A stretch of DNA of 14,895 bases from JBJHBY01 sp050485745 (GTDB lineage: Bacteria; Pseudomonadota; Gammaproteobacteria; Pseudomonadales; CAMLJR01): assembly GCA_050485745.1 (NCBI GenBank), contig JBJHBY010000068.1, forward strand, positions 1-14,895, given 5' to 3'. Numbering within the stretch: position 1 is the stretch's first letter; each line of letters begins with the position of its first letter. A program made the translations under genes and the position numbers. Below are positions 1-6,646 of the stretch, one piece after another. The notes below the pieces were generated by a model that saw only the letters and a list, made by a program, of their open reading frames with translations, had not been told where the DNA came from and did not search any database.

Positions 1-348
1 GGCGGTGATGGAGCAGTAGATCAGGCGTGGATTGATTTCGCTCAGGCGTGCGTAGTCGATGCCCAGGCGCTGTGTCGTTCCGGGGCTGAAGCTCTCGACC
101 AGGATGTCCGCATCGCGCACCAGGTCGAGCAATGTCTGCAGATCATCCTTTTGCTTGAGATCGAGAATCGCGCTGCGTTTGCCGCGGTTCCAGGCGACGT
201 AACCGGACTGATGGCGGAAGGGGTCTCCCCCCGGCGGCTCGATCTTGATCACATCGGCGCCATGATCCGCCATCAGCATGGTGGTCATCGGGCCGGCTAT
301 GCCCCAGGAAAGGTCGAGTACAAGCAAGTTGTCGAGCACACCAGCCAT
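1..348 (-). CDS. Family III (CaiB/BaiF) CoA-transferase, N-terminal part, cut by window edge
   Basis: The first 116 codons of a minus-strand gene are visible; it runs off the left edge with no stop. The start is the ATG at 348, preceded by a modest purine-rich stretch. The protein opens with the family's Rossmann-like signature: LDLSWGIAGP (residues 11-20), then GADVIKIEPPGGDPFR (30-45), WNRGKRS (53-59) and ILVESFSPG (82-90). Family III enzymes move CoA between carboxylic acids through a catalytic Asp near residue 170, which lies outside the window, so activity cannot be judged. The gene is divergent from the AraC regulator and its upstream region holds a copy of the 45-bp operator-like element, so it is probably under that regulator. 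Full-length family members have about 400 residues. The family assignment is strong; the substrate is unknown. Confidence 0.9.
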   Translation of the reverse strand, partial: MAGVLDNLLVLDLSWGIAGPMTTMLMADHGADVIKIEPPGGDPFRHQSGYVAWNRGKRSAILDLKQKDDLQTLLDLVRDADILVESFSPGTTQRLGIDYARLSEINPRLIYCSITA

Positions 349-476
349 GGAAGGAACCTCTCGCTGCCGGATTACCGCTGTGAATCCCGTATCTGCATGC
401 CCGGGACCACTGCCGCAGGCTGGATGTGGCCATGGGGGATGGCCCGGTGGATTTCAGTCTAGGTAAGGCCCGGGAG

Positions 477-521
477 CGCGCCCATATCGAAAAACGACAG
501 TCGGACTATCTGAAACTGACA
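477..521 (-). promoter_or_regulatory. 45-bp operator/promoter element, copy 1
   Basis: Read on the minus strand, the element is TGTCAGTTTC, 1 nt, GATAG, 2 nt, C, 2 nt, CTGTCG, 5 nt, CG, 1 nt, TATGGGCGCG. The same blocks with identical spacing occur at 12676-12720, with 34 of 45 positions identical. The two TGTC motifs are direct repeats 22 bp apart, about two helical turns, as is usual for AraC-family half-sites. The conserved TATGGG could be a weak -10 box for the minus-strand transcript. The right end is 129 bp upstream of the CoA-transferase start. That it is bound by the adjacent AraC regulator is inference. Confidence 0.6.
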
Positions 522-559
522 TCGCCGGGGTCGCCGGCAGGAGGGGGTTTGGGCTTTAT

Positions 560-587
560 TTGAGTCTGACTCATTTGCTGCTATGAT
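560..587 (+). promoter_or_regulatory. Sigma70-like promoter of the AraC regulator gene
   Basis: TTGAGT at 560-565 and TATGAT at 582-587 are separated by 16 bp, a good match to the sigma70 consensus. The -10 box lies about 64 bp upstream of the regulator's start codon at 651. The -35 box overlaps the perfect palindrome at 561-573, so a protein bound there should block this promoter. Confidence 0.55.
561..573. promoter_or_regulatory. Perfect palindrome TGAGTCTGACTCA over the -35 box
   Basis: TGAGTC and GACTCA are 6-bp inverted arms around one central base. The palindrome covers the -35 region of the regulator promoter, the usual place for a repressor or autoregulatory site. Its minus strand contains AGTCAGACTC, which matches the TGTCAGTTTC block of the 45-bp element at 7 of 10 positions, so the same regulator could recognise it. 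The binding protein is not known from the sequence. Confidence 0.4.
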
Positions 588-650
588 CAGGCCATAACAA
601 GGCAAATGATACCGTCCCGGCCTGGCGCCGGGGCAGTGAGGGGAGGGGTC

Positions 651-1703
651 ATGGCTGCATTGGGTCTGATCAATCGCTATGCTCGGGCGTTGCTGGCCAG
701 CGCCGTTGCCCGGGGTCATGCCCTGGAATCGCTCTGTGATCATGTCGGGGTCTCTCCGCAGTGCATCCACTCGGCGGAGCTGACATTTGGCGCGGAGAAC
801 TATCCCCGGCTGTATCGTCATGTTTGTCGCGTACTGGATGACGAGTTCTGCGGCATGACGCGGCATCCATGCCAACCGGGAACCCTGGCCCTGATGTGTG
901 AGTTGGTGCTGGGTTCGGGAAGCCTCGAGGCGGCCTTGCAGAAGGCGTTTCGCTTCTATTATGTGACCACCGAGGATGTTCGTTTTGAATTGCTGCGGGA
1001 GCAGGAGGGGGCTGTGATCCGCCTGCGGCTCGATGACTCGCTGCCGGATCGTTTCAATTTCTTCGGCGAGTGGTGGTTGTTGTTCTGGCTGCACTTTTCC
1101 AGCTGGCTGGTCGGCCGGGAGATACCGCTCTCCCGGGTGTGCTTTCGGCACAGGCAGAGCGGATTTGTCGAGGAGTACTCCCAGGCTTTTGGGCCACACT
1201 GCGAATTCCGAAGCCGGGAAAACTGCCTGGTTTTCGACGCCCGCTATCTCTCCATGCCGATCGTCAAGAGCGATGCGGATCTGCATGCGTTTCTTTCCTT
1301 GCGCAAGTACGACCTGGTCACCTTCTTTGGGGCTACACCCAGCCTGACCTCCCGGGTGCGTACACGCATGCGCGACAAGTTCTTTTGCATGCAGCAGTTT
1401 CTGTCAATGGAGCAGCTCGCTGATGAGCTGCATGTCGGTAGCCAGACCCTGCGTCGGCGACTTGAGGAAGAAGGGACGAGCTATCGGCGCATCAAGGAGG
1501 AAATTCGCCGGGAGGCGGCCATGATCTGGTTGCGCGATGTGGAGATACCCATCGTCGAAGTATCGCGGATGAGTGGGTTCGCCGAGGCCAATGGGCTGTC
1601 CCGGGCAGTGAAATCCTGGGTTGGTCTCAGCCCAACCGAGTATCGACGCACGATTCTCTCCGCAAGACGGCAGTATGTTTCCCCGCAGGGCGGCATGCTG
1701 TAA
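651..1703 (+). CDS. AraC-family transcriptional regulator (OruR/arabinose-binding-domain type)
   Basis: A 350-aa DNA-binding regulator. The start is taken at ATG 651 because GGGAGG lies just upstream; an in-frame ATG at 606 lacks such a site. Residues about 1-200 form the long N-terminal sensing and dimerisation domain typical of OruR-like AraC proteins. The C-terminal 100 residues carry the two helix-turn-helix units: the first at about 253-273 (MEQLADELHVGSQTLRRRL) and the second at about 300-321, ending in the family signature GLSPTEYRR (325-333). Regulators of this type usually activate nearby catabolic operons in response to a substrate or CoA-ester. It sits between a divergent CoA-transferase and the plus-strand dehydrogenase/carboxylase operon, both preceded by TGTCAGTTT motifs, so it is the obvious candidate regulator of the locus. 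The inducer cannot be predicted. Confidence 0.92.
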   Translation: MAALGLINRYARALLASAVARGHALESLCDHVGVSPQCIHSAELTFGAENYPRLYRHVCRVLDDEFCGMTRHPCQPGTLALMCELVLGSGSLEAALQKAFRFYYVTTEDVRFELLREQEGAVIRLRLDDSLPDRFNFFGEWWLLFWLHFSSWLVGREIPLSRVCFRHRQSGFVEEYSQAFGPHCEFRSRENCLVFDARYLSMPIVKSDADLHAFLSLRKYDLVTFFGATPSLTSRVRTRMRDKFFCMQQFLSMEQLADELHVGSQTLRRRLEEEGTSYRRIKEEIRREAAMIWLRDVEIPIVEVSRMSGFAEANGLSRAVKSWVGLSPTEYRRTILSARRQYVSPQGGML

Positions 1704-1740
1704 CGCGCTGTCGCCGCGGCGCGTCCCGGTGCCGTGCCGG

Positions 1741-1768
1741 TTGAGGGCCAGGTGCGCCCGCCATAATT
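1741..1768 (+). promoter_or_regulatory. Possible sigma70 promoter for the plus-strand operon
   Basis: TTGAGG at 1741-1746 and an AT-rich CATAATT at 1762-1768 are spaced 15-16 bp apart, a tolerable sigma70-like arrangement in otherwise GC-rich DNA. It would give a leader of about 100 nt before the dehydrogenase start and would place the TGTCAG sites at 1798-1859 downstream of the transcription start. This is weak and based on pattern only. Confidence 0.3.
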
Positions 1769-1796
1769 AAGCCGGTGTCAATAAAGGGAAAGAAAT

Positions 1797-1859
1797 TTGT
1801 CAGTTTTGGTGCTGGCAGGGGTATTTGTTCGCTGGGTAAGGTTGGCTTTGATCTGACAA
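1797..1859. promoter_or_regulatory. Weaker operator-like site: TTGTCAG/CTGACAA inverted half-sites
   Basis: TTGTCAG at 1797-1803 and CTGACAA at 1853-1859 are perfect inverted 7-mers 49 bp apart, just upstream of the dehydrogenase start. The left half continues as TGTCAGTTT, the first nine bases of the 45-bp element. Aligned from there on the plus strand, about 18 of the 34 conserved element positions match, including CG at the right spacing. It may be a diverged regulator site for this operon. Confidence 0.35.
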
Positions 1860-1875
1860 CCCGGAGTGGCAGGCC

Positions 1876-2985
1876 TTGGTCCCGCGCACCATTTTCGAGC
1901 CGGAGCATGAACTGTTCCGGGAGTCCGTGCACCGCTTCCTCGAGCGTGAGGCCGCCCCCTTTCATGAGAGCTGGGAGGAGCAGGGGCAGGTCAGTCGCGA
2001 GCTCTGGCTCAAGGCGGGGGCGCAGGGCTTTCTCTGCCCCATGGCGCCGGAGGAGTTTGGCGGTTCAGGCGCTGACTTTCGCTACCACGCCGTCGTCTGT
2101 GAAGAGCTGTACTCTGCGGGGCTGACCGGGCCCGGCTGGACCCTGCACAGCGACGTCGCCTTGCCCTATCTCCTGCACCATGGTTCCGAGGCGCAAAAGC
2201 GCAAGTACATTCCCGGGATGGTCCGCGGCGAGATCATCGCCGCCATCGCCATGACCGAACCGGGAGCCGGATCCGATCTCCAGGGTGTGCGTACACAGGC
2301 TGTGCGGGACGGCGACGGCTGGGTGCTCAACGGTGCCAAGACCTTTATCACCAACGGCCAGATGGCGGATGTCATCATCGTCGTTGCGCGAACCGATCCC
2401 TCAGCCGGTTCACGTGGCATCAGCCTCTTTCTGGTGGATGCGGATACACCGGGGTTTTCGCGTGGACGCAATCTGAAAAAAATCGGTCTCCGGGCCCAGG
2501 ACACGTCGGAACTGTTCTTTGAGGATATGTACCTGCCGGGCGAAGCGTTGCTGGGTGAAGTCAATCGGGGCTTTGCCTGCCTGATGCAGGAACTGCCCCA
2601 GGAGCGGCTGACCATCGCCATCAGTGCGGTTGCCTCACTGCGTTCAGTGCTTCGCCAAACCATCGATTACGCCCGCGAGCGCAAGGCTTTTGGCCGATCG
2701 CTGATGGATTTCCAGAACACGCAGTTCGAGCTCGCGGAAATGGCCGCTGAGAGCACGGTCATGCAGGTCTTCATTGATCGATGTATCGAGCTTCATCTCG
2801 AGGGGAAGCTCGATGTCCCGACCGTTGCAAAGGCAAAACTCCTTTCCACCGAGCTGCAATGCCGGGTCATCGACCGCTGCCTGCAACTTCACGGAGGATA
2901 TGGCTACATGTGGGAGNNNNNNNNNNAACGCATCTCGGGCGGCAGCAGTGAGATCATGAAGCTTGTCATTGCACGCGATCTTTGA
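1876..2985 (+). CDS. Acyl-CoA dehydrogenase, long-chain (LCAD/ACADL)-like; interrupted by an N gap
   Basis: A flavoprotein that oxidises an acyl-CoA to the trans-2-enoyl-CoA and passes electrons to ETF. The start is TTG at 1876: an in-frame stop lies at 1849-1851, GGAG lies nine bases upstream, and the resulting N-terminus (PRTIFEPEHELFRESV) fits LCAD homologues. Family signatures are MTEPGAGSDLQG (126-137), NGAKTFITNG (152-161), LRAQDTSELFFED (205-217) and the helix-G segment ELPQERL (239-245), whose E243 matches the catalytic base of LCAD. The C-terminal GGSSEIM (355-361) lacks the Glu used by medium-chain enzymes, which fits this class. Ten Ns break the gene between YMWE and RISGG; homologues have about 12 more residues there, so the 369-residue conceptual product is short. 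It is first gene of the carboxylase operon, 18 bp before the next start. The substrate is probably a branched or medium-to-long acyl-CoA. Confidence 0.9.
   Translation: MVPRTIFEPEHELFRESVHRFLEREAAPFHESWEEQGQVSRELWLKAGAQGFLCPMAPEEFGGSGADFRYHAVVCEELYSAGLTGPGWTLHSDVALPYLLHHGSEAQKRKYIPGMVRGEIIAAIAMTEPGAGSDLQGVRTQAVRDGDGWVLNGAKTFITNGQMADVIIVVARTDPSAGSRGISLFLVDADTPGFSRGRNLKKIGLRAQDTSELFFEDMYLPGEALLGEVNRGFACLMQELPQERLTIAISAVASLRSVLRQTIDYARERKAFGRSLMDFQNTQFELAEMAAESTVMQVFIDRCIELHLEGKLDVPTVAKAKLLSTELQCRVIDRCLQLHGGYGYMWEXXXXRISGGSSEIMKLVIARDL
2917..2926. other. Assembly gap (10 Ns) inside the acyl-CoA dehydrogenase
   Basis: Ten undetermined bases follow GAG (Glu347) and precede AA of a codon that would be Gln or similar. 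In LCAD homologues about 12 residues lie between MWE and the Gln of VQ-P/R-I, so about 37 nt are probably missing and ten Ns is a placeholder. Both 37 and 10 leave remainder 1 modulo 3, so the frame is kept by chance. Confidence 0.95.
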
Positions 2986-3003
2986 ACAGAAACAGCAGTC
3001 GGG

Positions 3004-4491
3004 ATGTTGATCATGCAGGTTCCGTACAAGGTTCTGGTCGCCAATCGCGGTGAAATCGCCGATCGTGTTCTTCGCGGCCTGCGCGAACTCGGGGTCCGGT
3101 CGGCACTGCTCTACCATGCCAGTGAAGCCAATAGCCCGATTCTCTCGCGGGCCGATGAATGCTACGAAGTGGCGGGAGACACACCCACGGCCGCCTATCT
3201 TGATATTGATCAGATTGTGTCAATCTGCCGTGATAACAGAGTCAATGCGGTTCACCCGGGTTACGGATATCTCGCCGAGAACGCCCGGTTCGCGAAAGCA
3301 CTTGACGATGCCGGTATCGCTTTCATTGGCCCGGCGCCGGAAGTGATCGAACTGATGGGCGACAAGATCGGGTCGCGCAGTTTTGTGGAGCGCCATGGGT
3401 TTCCGGTCGCGCCATCGGAGAACTTCGAGGGCGATCTGGACGACTTCAAGCAGCGTGTTCGCGCCCTGGGCTTTCCCGTGGTCATCAAGGCCTCCGCCGG
3501 CGGGGGTGGCAAGGGCATGCACATCGTGCGCAGCGACGACGAGCTTGTTCATGCTGTCGGTGTCGCCGTCAACGAGGCCGAGCGCTATTTTGCCGATGGC
3601 CGGGTCTACGCTGAGCGCTATATTGACCGGCCGCGTCATATTGAGGTGCAGATTCTGGCCGATCACCATGGTCATTGCATTCATCTGTGGGAGCGCGAAT
3701 GTTCCGTCCAGAGGCGCTTCCAGAAGGTGATTGAAGAGTCGCCCGCGCCGGGGCTTTCAGATGAACAGCGGCGGCGCATCTGTGAAGTGGCAGTAGGGAT
3801 TGCCCGGGCGGCCTCCTACACCAACGCGGGAACGGTGGAGTTCATTCTGGATGAGTCCGGCGAGTTCTACTTTCTGGAGATGAATACCCGAATCCAGGTG
3901 GAGCACCCGGTAACCGAAATGATCACCGCTCAGGACATCGTGGCATGGCAGCTGCGCATTGCCCGGGGTGAACCCCTGAATATTGATCAGGAACAGGTGG
4001 TCTGTCGTGGACACGCCATCGAATGCCGTATCTGCGCGGAGGAGCCTGAGAACGACTTTCTGCCCTGCACCGGGCGTGTTCTGGCCCTGAATGAGCCCCG
4101 GGGCGAGGGTGTCAGGTTCGATAGTGGCCTCTATACAGGGCAGGCAATTACGTCCTCGTTTGACCCGATGCTGGCCAAGCTGATCGTCCACGCCGGGGAT
4201 CGCTCCGGTGCGATAGCCCGTATGAGGGAGTCGCTGCGGAAGCTTGTCCTGCTCGGGGTATCCAGCAATATCAATTTCCTGCAGCGAGTACTGGGCCACT
4301 GCGATTTCGCGGAAGGAAAGGTTCATACGGGGTTTATTCCCGATCACCCGGAGCTCCTGGTCGAGGAGTCACCGGACGTCGCCGAGCTGCATGCCCTTCT
4401 CGCCGTAGCCACCCTGACGGACCCTGACTACATTCGCGCCGGGCAACTTCTGCCGTCGCTGCATCGGCAAATGGGTCAATGGAGGAATTGA
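3004..4491 (+). CDS. Biotin carboxylase subunit of an acyl-CoA carboxylase (MCC/GCC alpha-type, lacking the biotin domain)
   Basis: ATP-dependent carboxylation of biotin on the partner carrier protein. Domain order is typical: N-terminal VLVANRGEIA (10-19), the ATP-grasp glycine loop KASAGGGGKGM (162-172), then RECSVQRRFQKVIEE (231-245), EMNTRIQVEHPVTE (292-305) and the C-terminal domain ending in FDPMLAKLIVH (386-396). At 495 residues it stops where fused MCC/GCC alpha subunits continue into the BT and biotinyl domains; that remainder is the next gene, beginning one base after this stop. Together the two make 668 residues, the usual length of the single-chain subunit. The start is ambiguous: ATG 3004 or ATG 3013, and the second gives an N-terminus closer to homologues. 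Catalytic motifs are intact. The acyl-CoA substrate is set by the carboxyltransferase, not by this subunit. Confidence 0.93.
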   Translation: MLIMQVPYKVLVANRGEIADRVLRGLRELGVRSALLYHASEANSPILSRADECYEVAGDTPTAAYLDIDQIVSICRDNRVNAVHPGYGYLAENARFAKALDDAGIAFIGPAPEVIELMGDKIGSRSFVERHGFPVAPSENFEGDLDDFKQRVRALGFPVVIKASAGGGGKGMHIVRSDDELVHAVGVAVNEAERYFADGRVYAERYIDRPRHIEVQILADHHGHCIHLWERECSVQRRFQKVIEESPAPGLSDEQRRRICEVAVGIARAASYTNAGTVEFILDESGEFYFLEMNTRIQVEHPVTEMITAQDIVAWQLRIARGEPLNIDQEQVVCRGHAIECRICAEEPENDFLPCTGRVLALNEPRGEGVRFDSGLYTGQAITSSFDPMLAKLIVHAGDRSGAIARMRESLRKLVLLGVSSNINFLQRVLGHCDFAEGKVHTGFIPDHPELLVEESPDVAELHALLAVATLTDPDYIRAGQLLPSLHRQMGQWRN

Positions 4492-4492
4492 C

Positions 4493-5014
4493 ATGAGGTA
4501 CCTCTGGCGCATGGGGGACGCGGAGCACCCGGTGGCACCCGTCACATGGCATGACGACGGTGCACAGCTGCATATTGACGGGGCGGGCGTGGATGCGCGA
4601 ATTCGCTCGATCTCGCCTGAGCTGCACGAAGTCCGGATCGACGGGCACGTGAGTCAGGTGTATGCGGTGCATCATGGAGACGCCACTTATCTTCATGGCT
4701 TCGGCCGTTGCTTCAGGGTGGATCGGGTTGACCCGATCAGACAGCTGGATGGGTCGGGCACGGATGGCGAGGGCCAGGTGCGTGCGCCCATGCCCGGCGT
4801 GGTCGTTTCCGTCGATGTGGTTCCTGGTCAGAAGGTCTCTCGGGGTGAACGTCTGCTGGCGATCGAGAGTATGAAGCTGCTGTCCGAAATGCGCGCACCC
4901 TGCGATGGGCTTGTCGAGGCCTTGCATGTTGCTGCCGGCGAAGGCTTCGAAAGAGACGCGCTCCTGGTCGAGCTGCGGCCGCTGCAGGAAGATAAAGAGG
5001 TGGCGGGGTCATGA
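4493..5014 (+). CDS. Biotin carboxyl carrier protein with N-terminal BT-like region (split alpha subunit)
   Basis: A 173-aa protein carrying the biotin that shuttles carboxyl groups from the biotin carboxylase to the carboxyltransferase. Residues about 96-163 form the biotinyl/lipoyl domain, from APMPGVV (98-104) to the hairpin with ESMKL (125-129); K128 is the predicted biotinylated lysine. Residues 1-85 look like the beta-rich BT (interaction) domain that joins the two catalytic parts in MCC-type alpha subunits. The GGAGG ribosome-binding site at 4481-4485 lies inside the end of the previous gene, seven bases before this ATG, so the split looks translationally organised rather than a simple frameshift. 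The stop overlaps the start of the next gene (ATGA), implying coupling and matched stoichiometry. Confidence 0.9.
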   Translation: MRYLWRMGDAEHPVAPVTWHDDGAQLHIDGAGVDARIRSISPELHEVRIDGHVSQVYAVHHGDATYLHGFGRCFRVDRVDPIRQLDGSGTDGEGQVRAPMPGVVVSVDVVPGQKVSRGERLLAIESMKLLSEMRAPCDGLVEALHVAAGEGFERDALLVELRPLQEDKEVAGS

Positions 5015-6618
5015 AGCGCATTCGATCAGCCATCAATACGGCCTCGGCAGAGTACGGCCGGAATTTTGAGCATAATCGCCAGCTTGGCCTGGCGTTTCGT
5101 GAACGGCAGGCACGGGCCCGGCAGCAGCGCCCGCAGCGCGATATTGATCGCCTGGAGCGTCAGGGAAAGATGCTGCCGAGAGAGCGTATCGAGCGGCTGC
5201 TCGACCCGGGAACGCCCTTTCTTGAGTTGTCCTCCCTCGCGGCCTGCGAGCACTATGACGGTGCCTCTCCCGGTGCCAGTTGCATTGTCGGCATCGGCTG
5301 CGTCAGCGGTCGCGAGGTGCTGATACGGGCTGACGACAGCAGCGTCAAGGGTGGCGCCTGGTATCCGCTCACCGTCAAGAAGATCGTTCGCGCGCTGGAC
5401 ATCGCCATCGAGAACCGCTTGCCGGTCGTCCATCTTTGCGACAGCGCCGGTGGATTCCTGCCCATGCAGTCACAGTTGTTCGGCGATCGCTACCACGCCG
5501 GGCGAATCTTCCGCAATCAGGCGATTCTGAGCAAGATGGGTGTGAAGCAACTGGCGCTGGTTTTTGGCCATTGCACCGCCGGAGGGGCTTATATCCCGGC
5601 GCTCAGCGACTACTCGGTGATTGTGCGTGGCACTGGCGCGGTGTTTCTGGGCGGGCCGCCGCTGGTCAAGGCGGCAACCGGCGAGGATGTGACCGTCGAG
5701 GAATTGGGTGGCTGCGATTTGCATACGCGGGTCAGCGGCACCTGCGACTATCCGGCTGCCAGTGAAGAAGAAGCCATTGCCATTGGGCGCGAGATTGTCG
5801 AGCAATGGGAGCGTGCCGGGAAGACTCCGGTCCAGTGGCAGGAGCCCGAGGCCCCCTGGTACGACCCCGGGGAGCTCTACGGCATCATCCCCGATGACAT
5901 CAAGAAGCAGTTCGATATGCGTGAGGTGATTGCCCGTATTGTCGATGGCAGTCGCTTTCACGAGTATCAACCGGCCTACGGCACATCCCTTGTGTGCGGG
6001 TATGCCCACATCTGGGGCTACAAGGTCGGTATTCTCGCCAACAATGGCGTCCTGTTCAATGACAGCTCCCTGAAGGGTGCGCATTTCATTGAACTGTGTA
6101 ATCAGAATCGAACTCCGCTGGTTTTTCTGCAGAACATTACCGGCTTCATGGTCGGGCGCGAGTATGAGAAGGCGGGGATTACCAAGGATGGTGCCAAGAT
6201 GATCATGGCCCAGGCGTGTGCGTCCGTCCCGAAATTTACGGTCATGTGCAATGGCAGCTTCGGTGCCGGAAACTACGGCATGTGCGGGCGTGCCTTCGAT
6301 GGCCGCTTTCTGTTCAGCTGGCCCAACAGTGAGATCTCCGTCATGGGTGCGGGCCAGGCGGCGAGTACCTTGGCCACCATCAAGCTGACCCAGCTGGCTC
6401 GCGAGGGGCGTACGCTTTCCGGGGAGGAGGCCTCCAGGATCGAGGAGGAGACCTTGCGTGATTTCCAGCACCAGAGCAGCGCCTGGTATACGACCTCCGA
6501 ACTGTGGGATGACGGCATCATTGACCCTCTGGATACCCGGAATTCCCTCGGCCTGGCTTTGTCCGCGGCGCTCAACGCACCCTTCGGCCCCGATGGATAT
6601 GGTGTGTTCAGGTTTTGA
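5011..6618 (+). CDS. Acyl-CoA carboxylase carboxyltransferase (beta) subunit, MCC/GCC class
   Basis: Transfers the carboxyl group from biotin to the gamma carbon of a branched enoyl-CoA. Its length (535 aa) equals that of 3-methylcrotonyl-CoA carboxylase beta. The N-domain has VKGGAWYPLTVKK (112-124), the oxyanion-hole loop HCTAGGAYIPA (187-197), LGGPPLVKAATGE (213-225) and HTRVSG (238-243). The C-domain has KGAHFIELCNQN (355-366), FLQNITGFMVG (372-382), GSFGAGNYGMCGRAF (415-429) and a C-terminal GVFRF. These place it with MCC and geranyl-CoA carboxylase rather than propionyl- or acetyl-CoA carboxylases. Some usually fixed positions differ from the MCC and GCC sequences I remember: CDSAGGFLPMQ (143-153), CNG before SFGAG, and FSWPN (435-439). 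The substrate may therefore be neither methylcrotonyl- nor geranyl-CoA. It overlaps the carrier gene by 4 nt and precedes an IVD-like dehydrogenase by 28 bp. Confidence 0.92.
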   Translation: MKRIRSAINTASAEYGRNFEHNRQLGLAFRERQARARQQRPQRDIDRLERQGKMLPRERIERLLDPGTPFLELSSLAACEHYDGASPGASCIVGIGCVSGREVLIRADDSSVKGGAWYPLTVKKIVRALDIAIENRLPVVHLCDSAGGFLPMQSQLFGDRYHAGRIFRNQAILSKMGVKQLALVFGHCTAGGAYIPALSDYSVIVRGTGAVFLGGPPLVKAATGEDVTVEELGGCDLHTRVSGTCDYPAASEEEAIAIGREIVEQWERAGKTPVQWQEPEAPWYDPGELYGIIPDDIKKQFDMREVIARIVDGSRFHEYQPAYGTSLVCGYAHIWGYKVGILANNGVLFNDSSLKGAHFIELCNQNRTPLVFLQNITGFMVGREYEKAGITKDGAKMIMAQACASVPKFTVMCNGSFGAGNYGMCGRAFDGRFLFSWPNSEISVMGAGQAASTLATIKLTQLAREGRTLSGEEASRIEEETLRDFQHQSSAWYTTSELWDDGIIDPLDTRNSLGLALSAALNAPFGPDGYGVFRF

Positions 6619-6646
6619 TTTTTCGATCCGATCCAGGAGTTGACGG

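Larger units (their letters stand above)
349..650. promoter_or_regulatory. Divergent intergenic region between CoA-transferase and AraC regulator
   Basis: About 300 bp without a credible gene. Short ORFs here on both strands are out-of-frame or antisense and match no family I recognise. It holds the 45-bp operator-like element (477-521), a sigma70-like promoter for the regulator (560-587) and a perfect palindrome overlapping that promoter's -35 box (561-573). The stretch from 349 to 476 would be a long 5' leader for the minus-strand CoA-transferase if transcription starts near the element; I see no riboswitch-like structure in it. Confidence 0.6.

Noticed and set aside
459..1286. 275-aa open frame on the minus strand between the CoA-transferase and the regulator
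   Set aside because: Mostly antisense to the AraC gene, resembles no family, and would run through the promoter and operator region.
1703..1724. Inverted repeat ACGCGC/GCGCGT right after the regulator stop
   Set aside because: Only six base pairs with a 10-nt GC-rich loop and no T run; such repeats are frequent in this composition, so not called as a terminator.
1812..1830. Sigma54-like promoter (TGGCAGGGGTATTTGT) before the dehydrogenase
   Set aside because: The -24 GG is present but the -12 GC is missing and the TTG is one base out of register.
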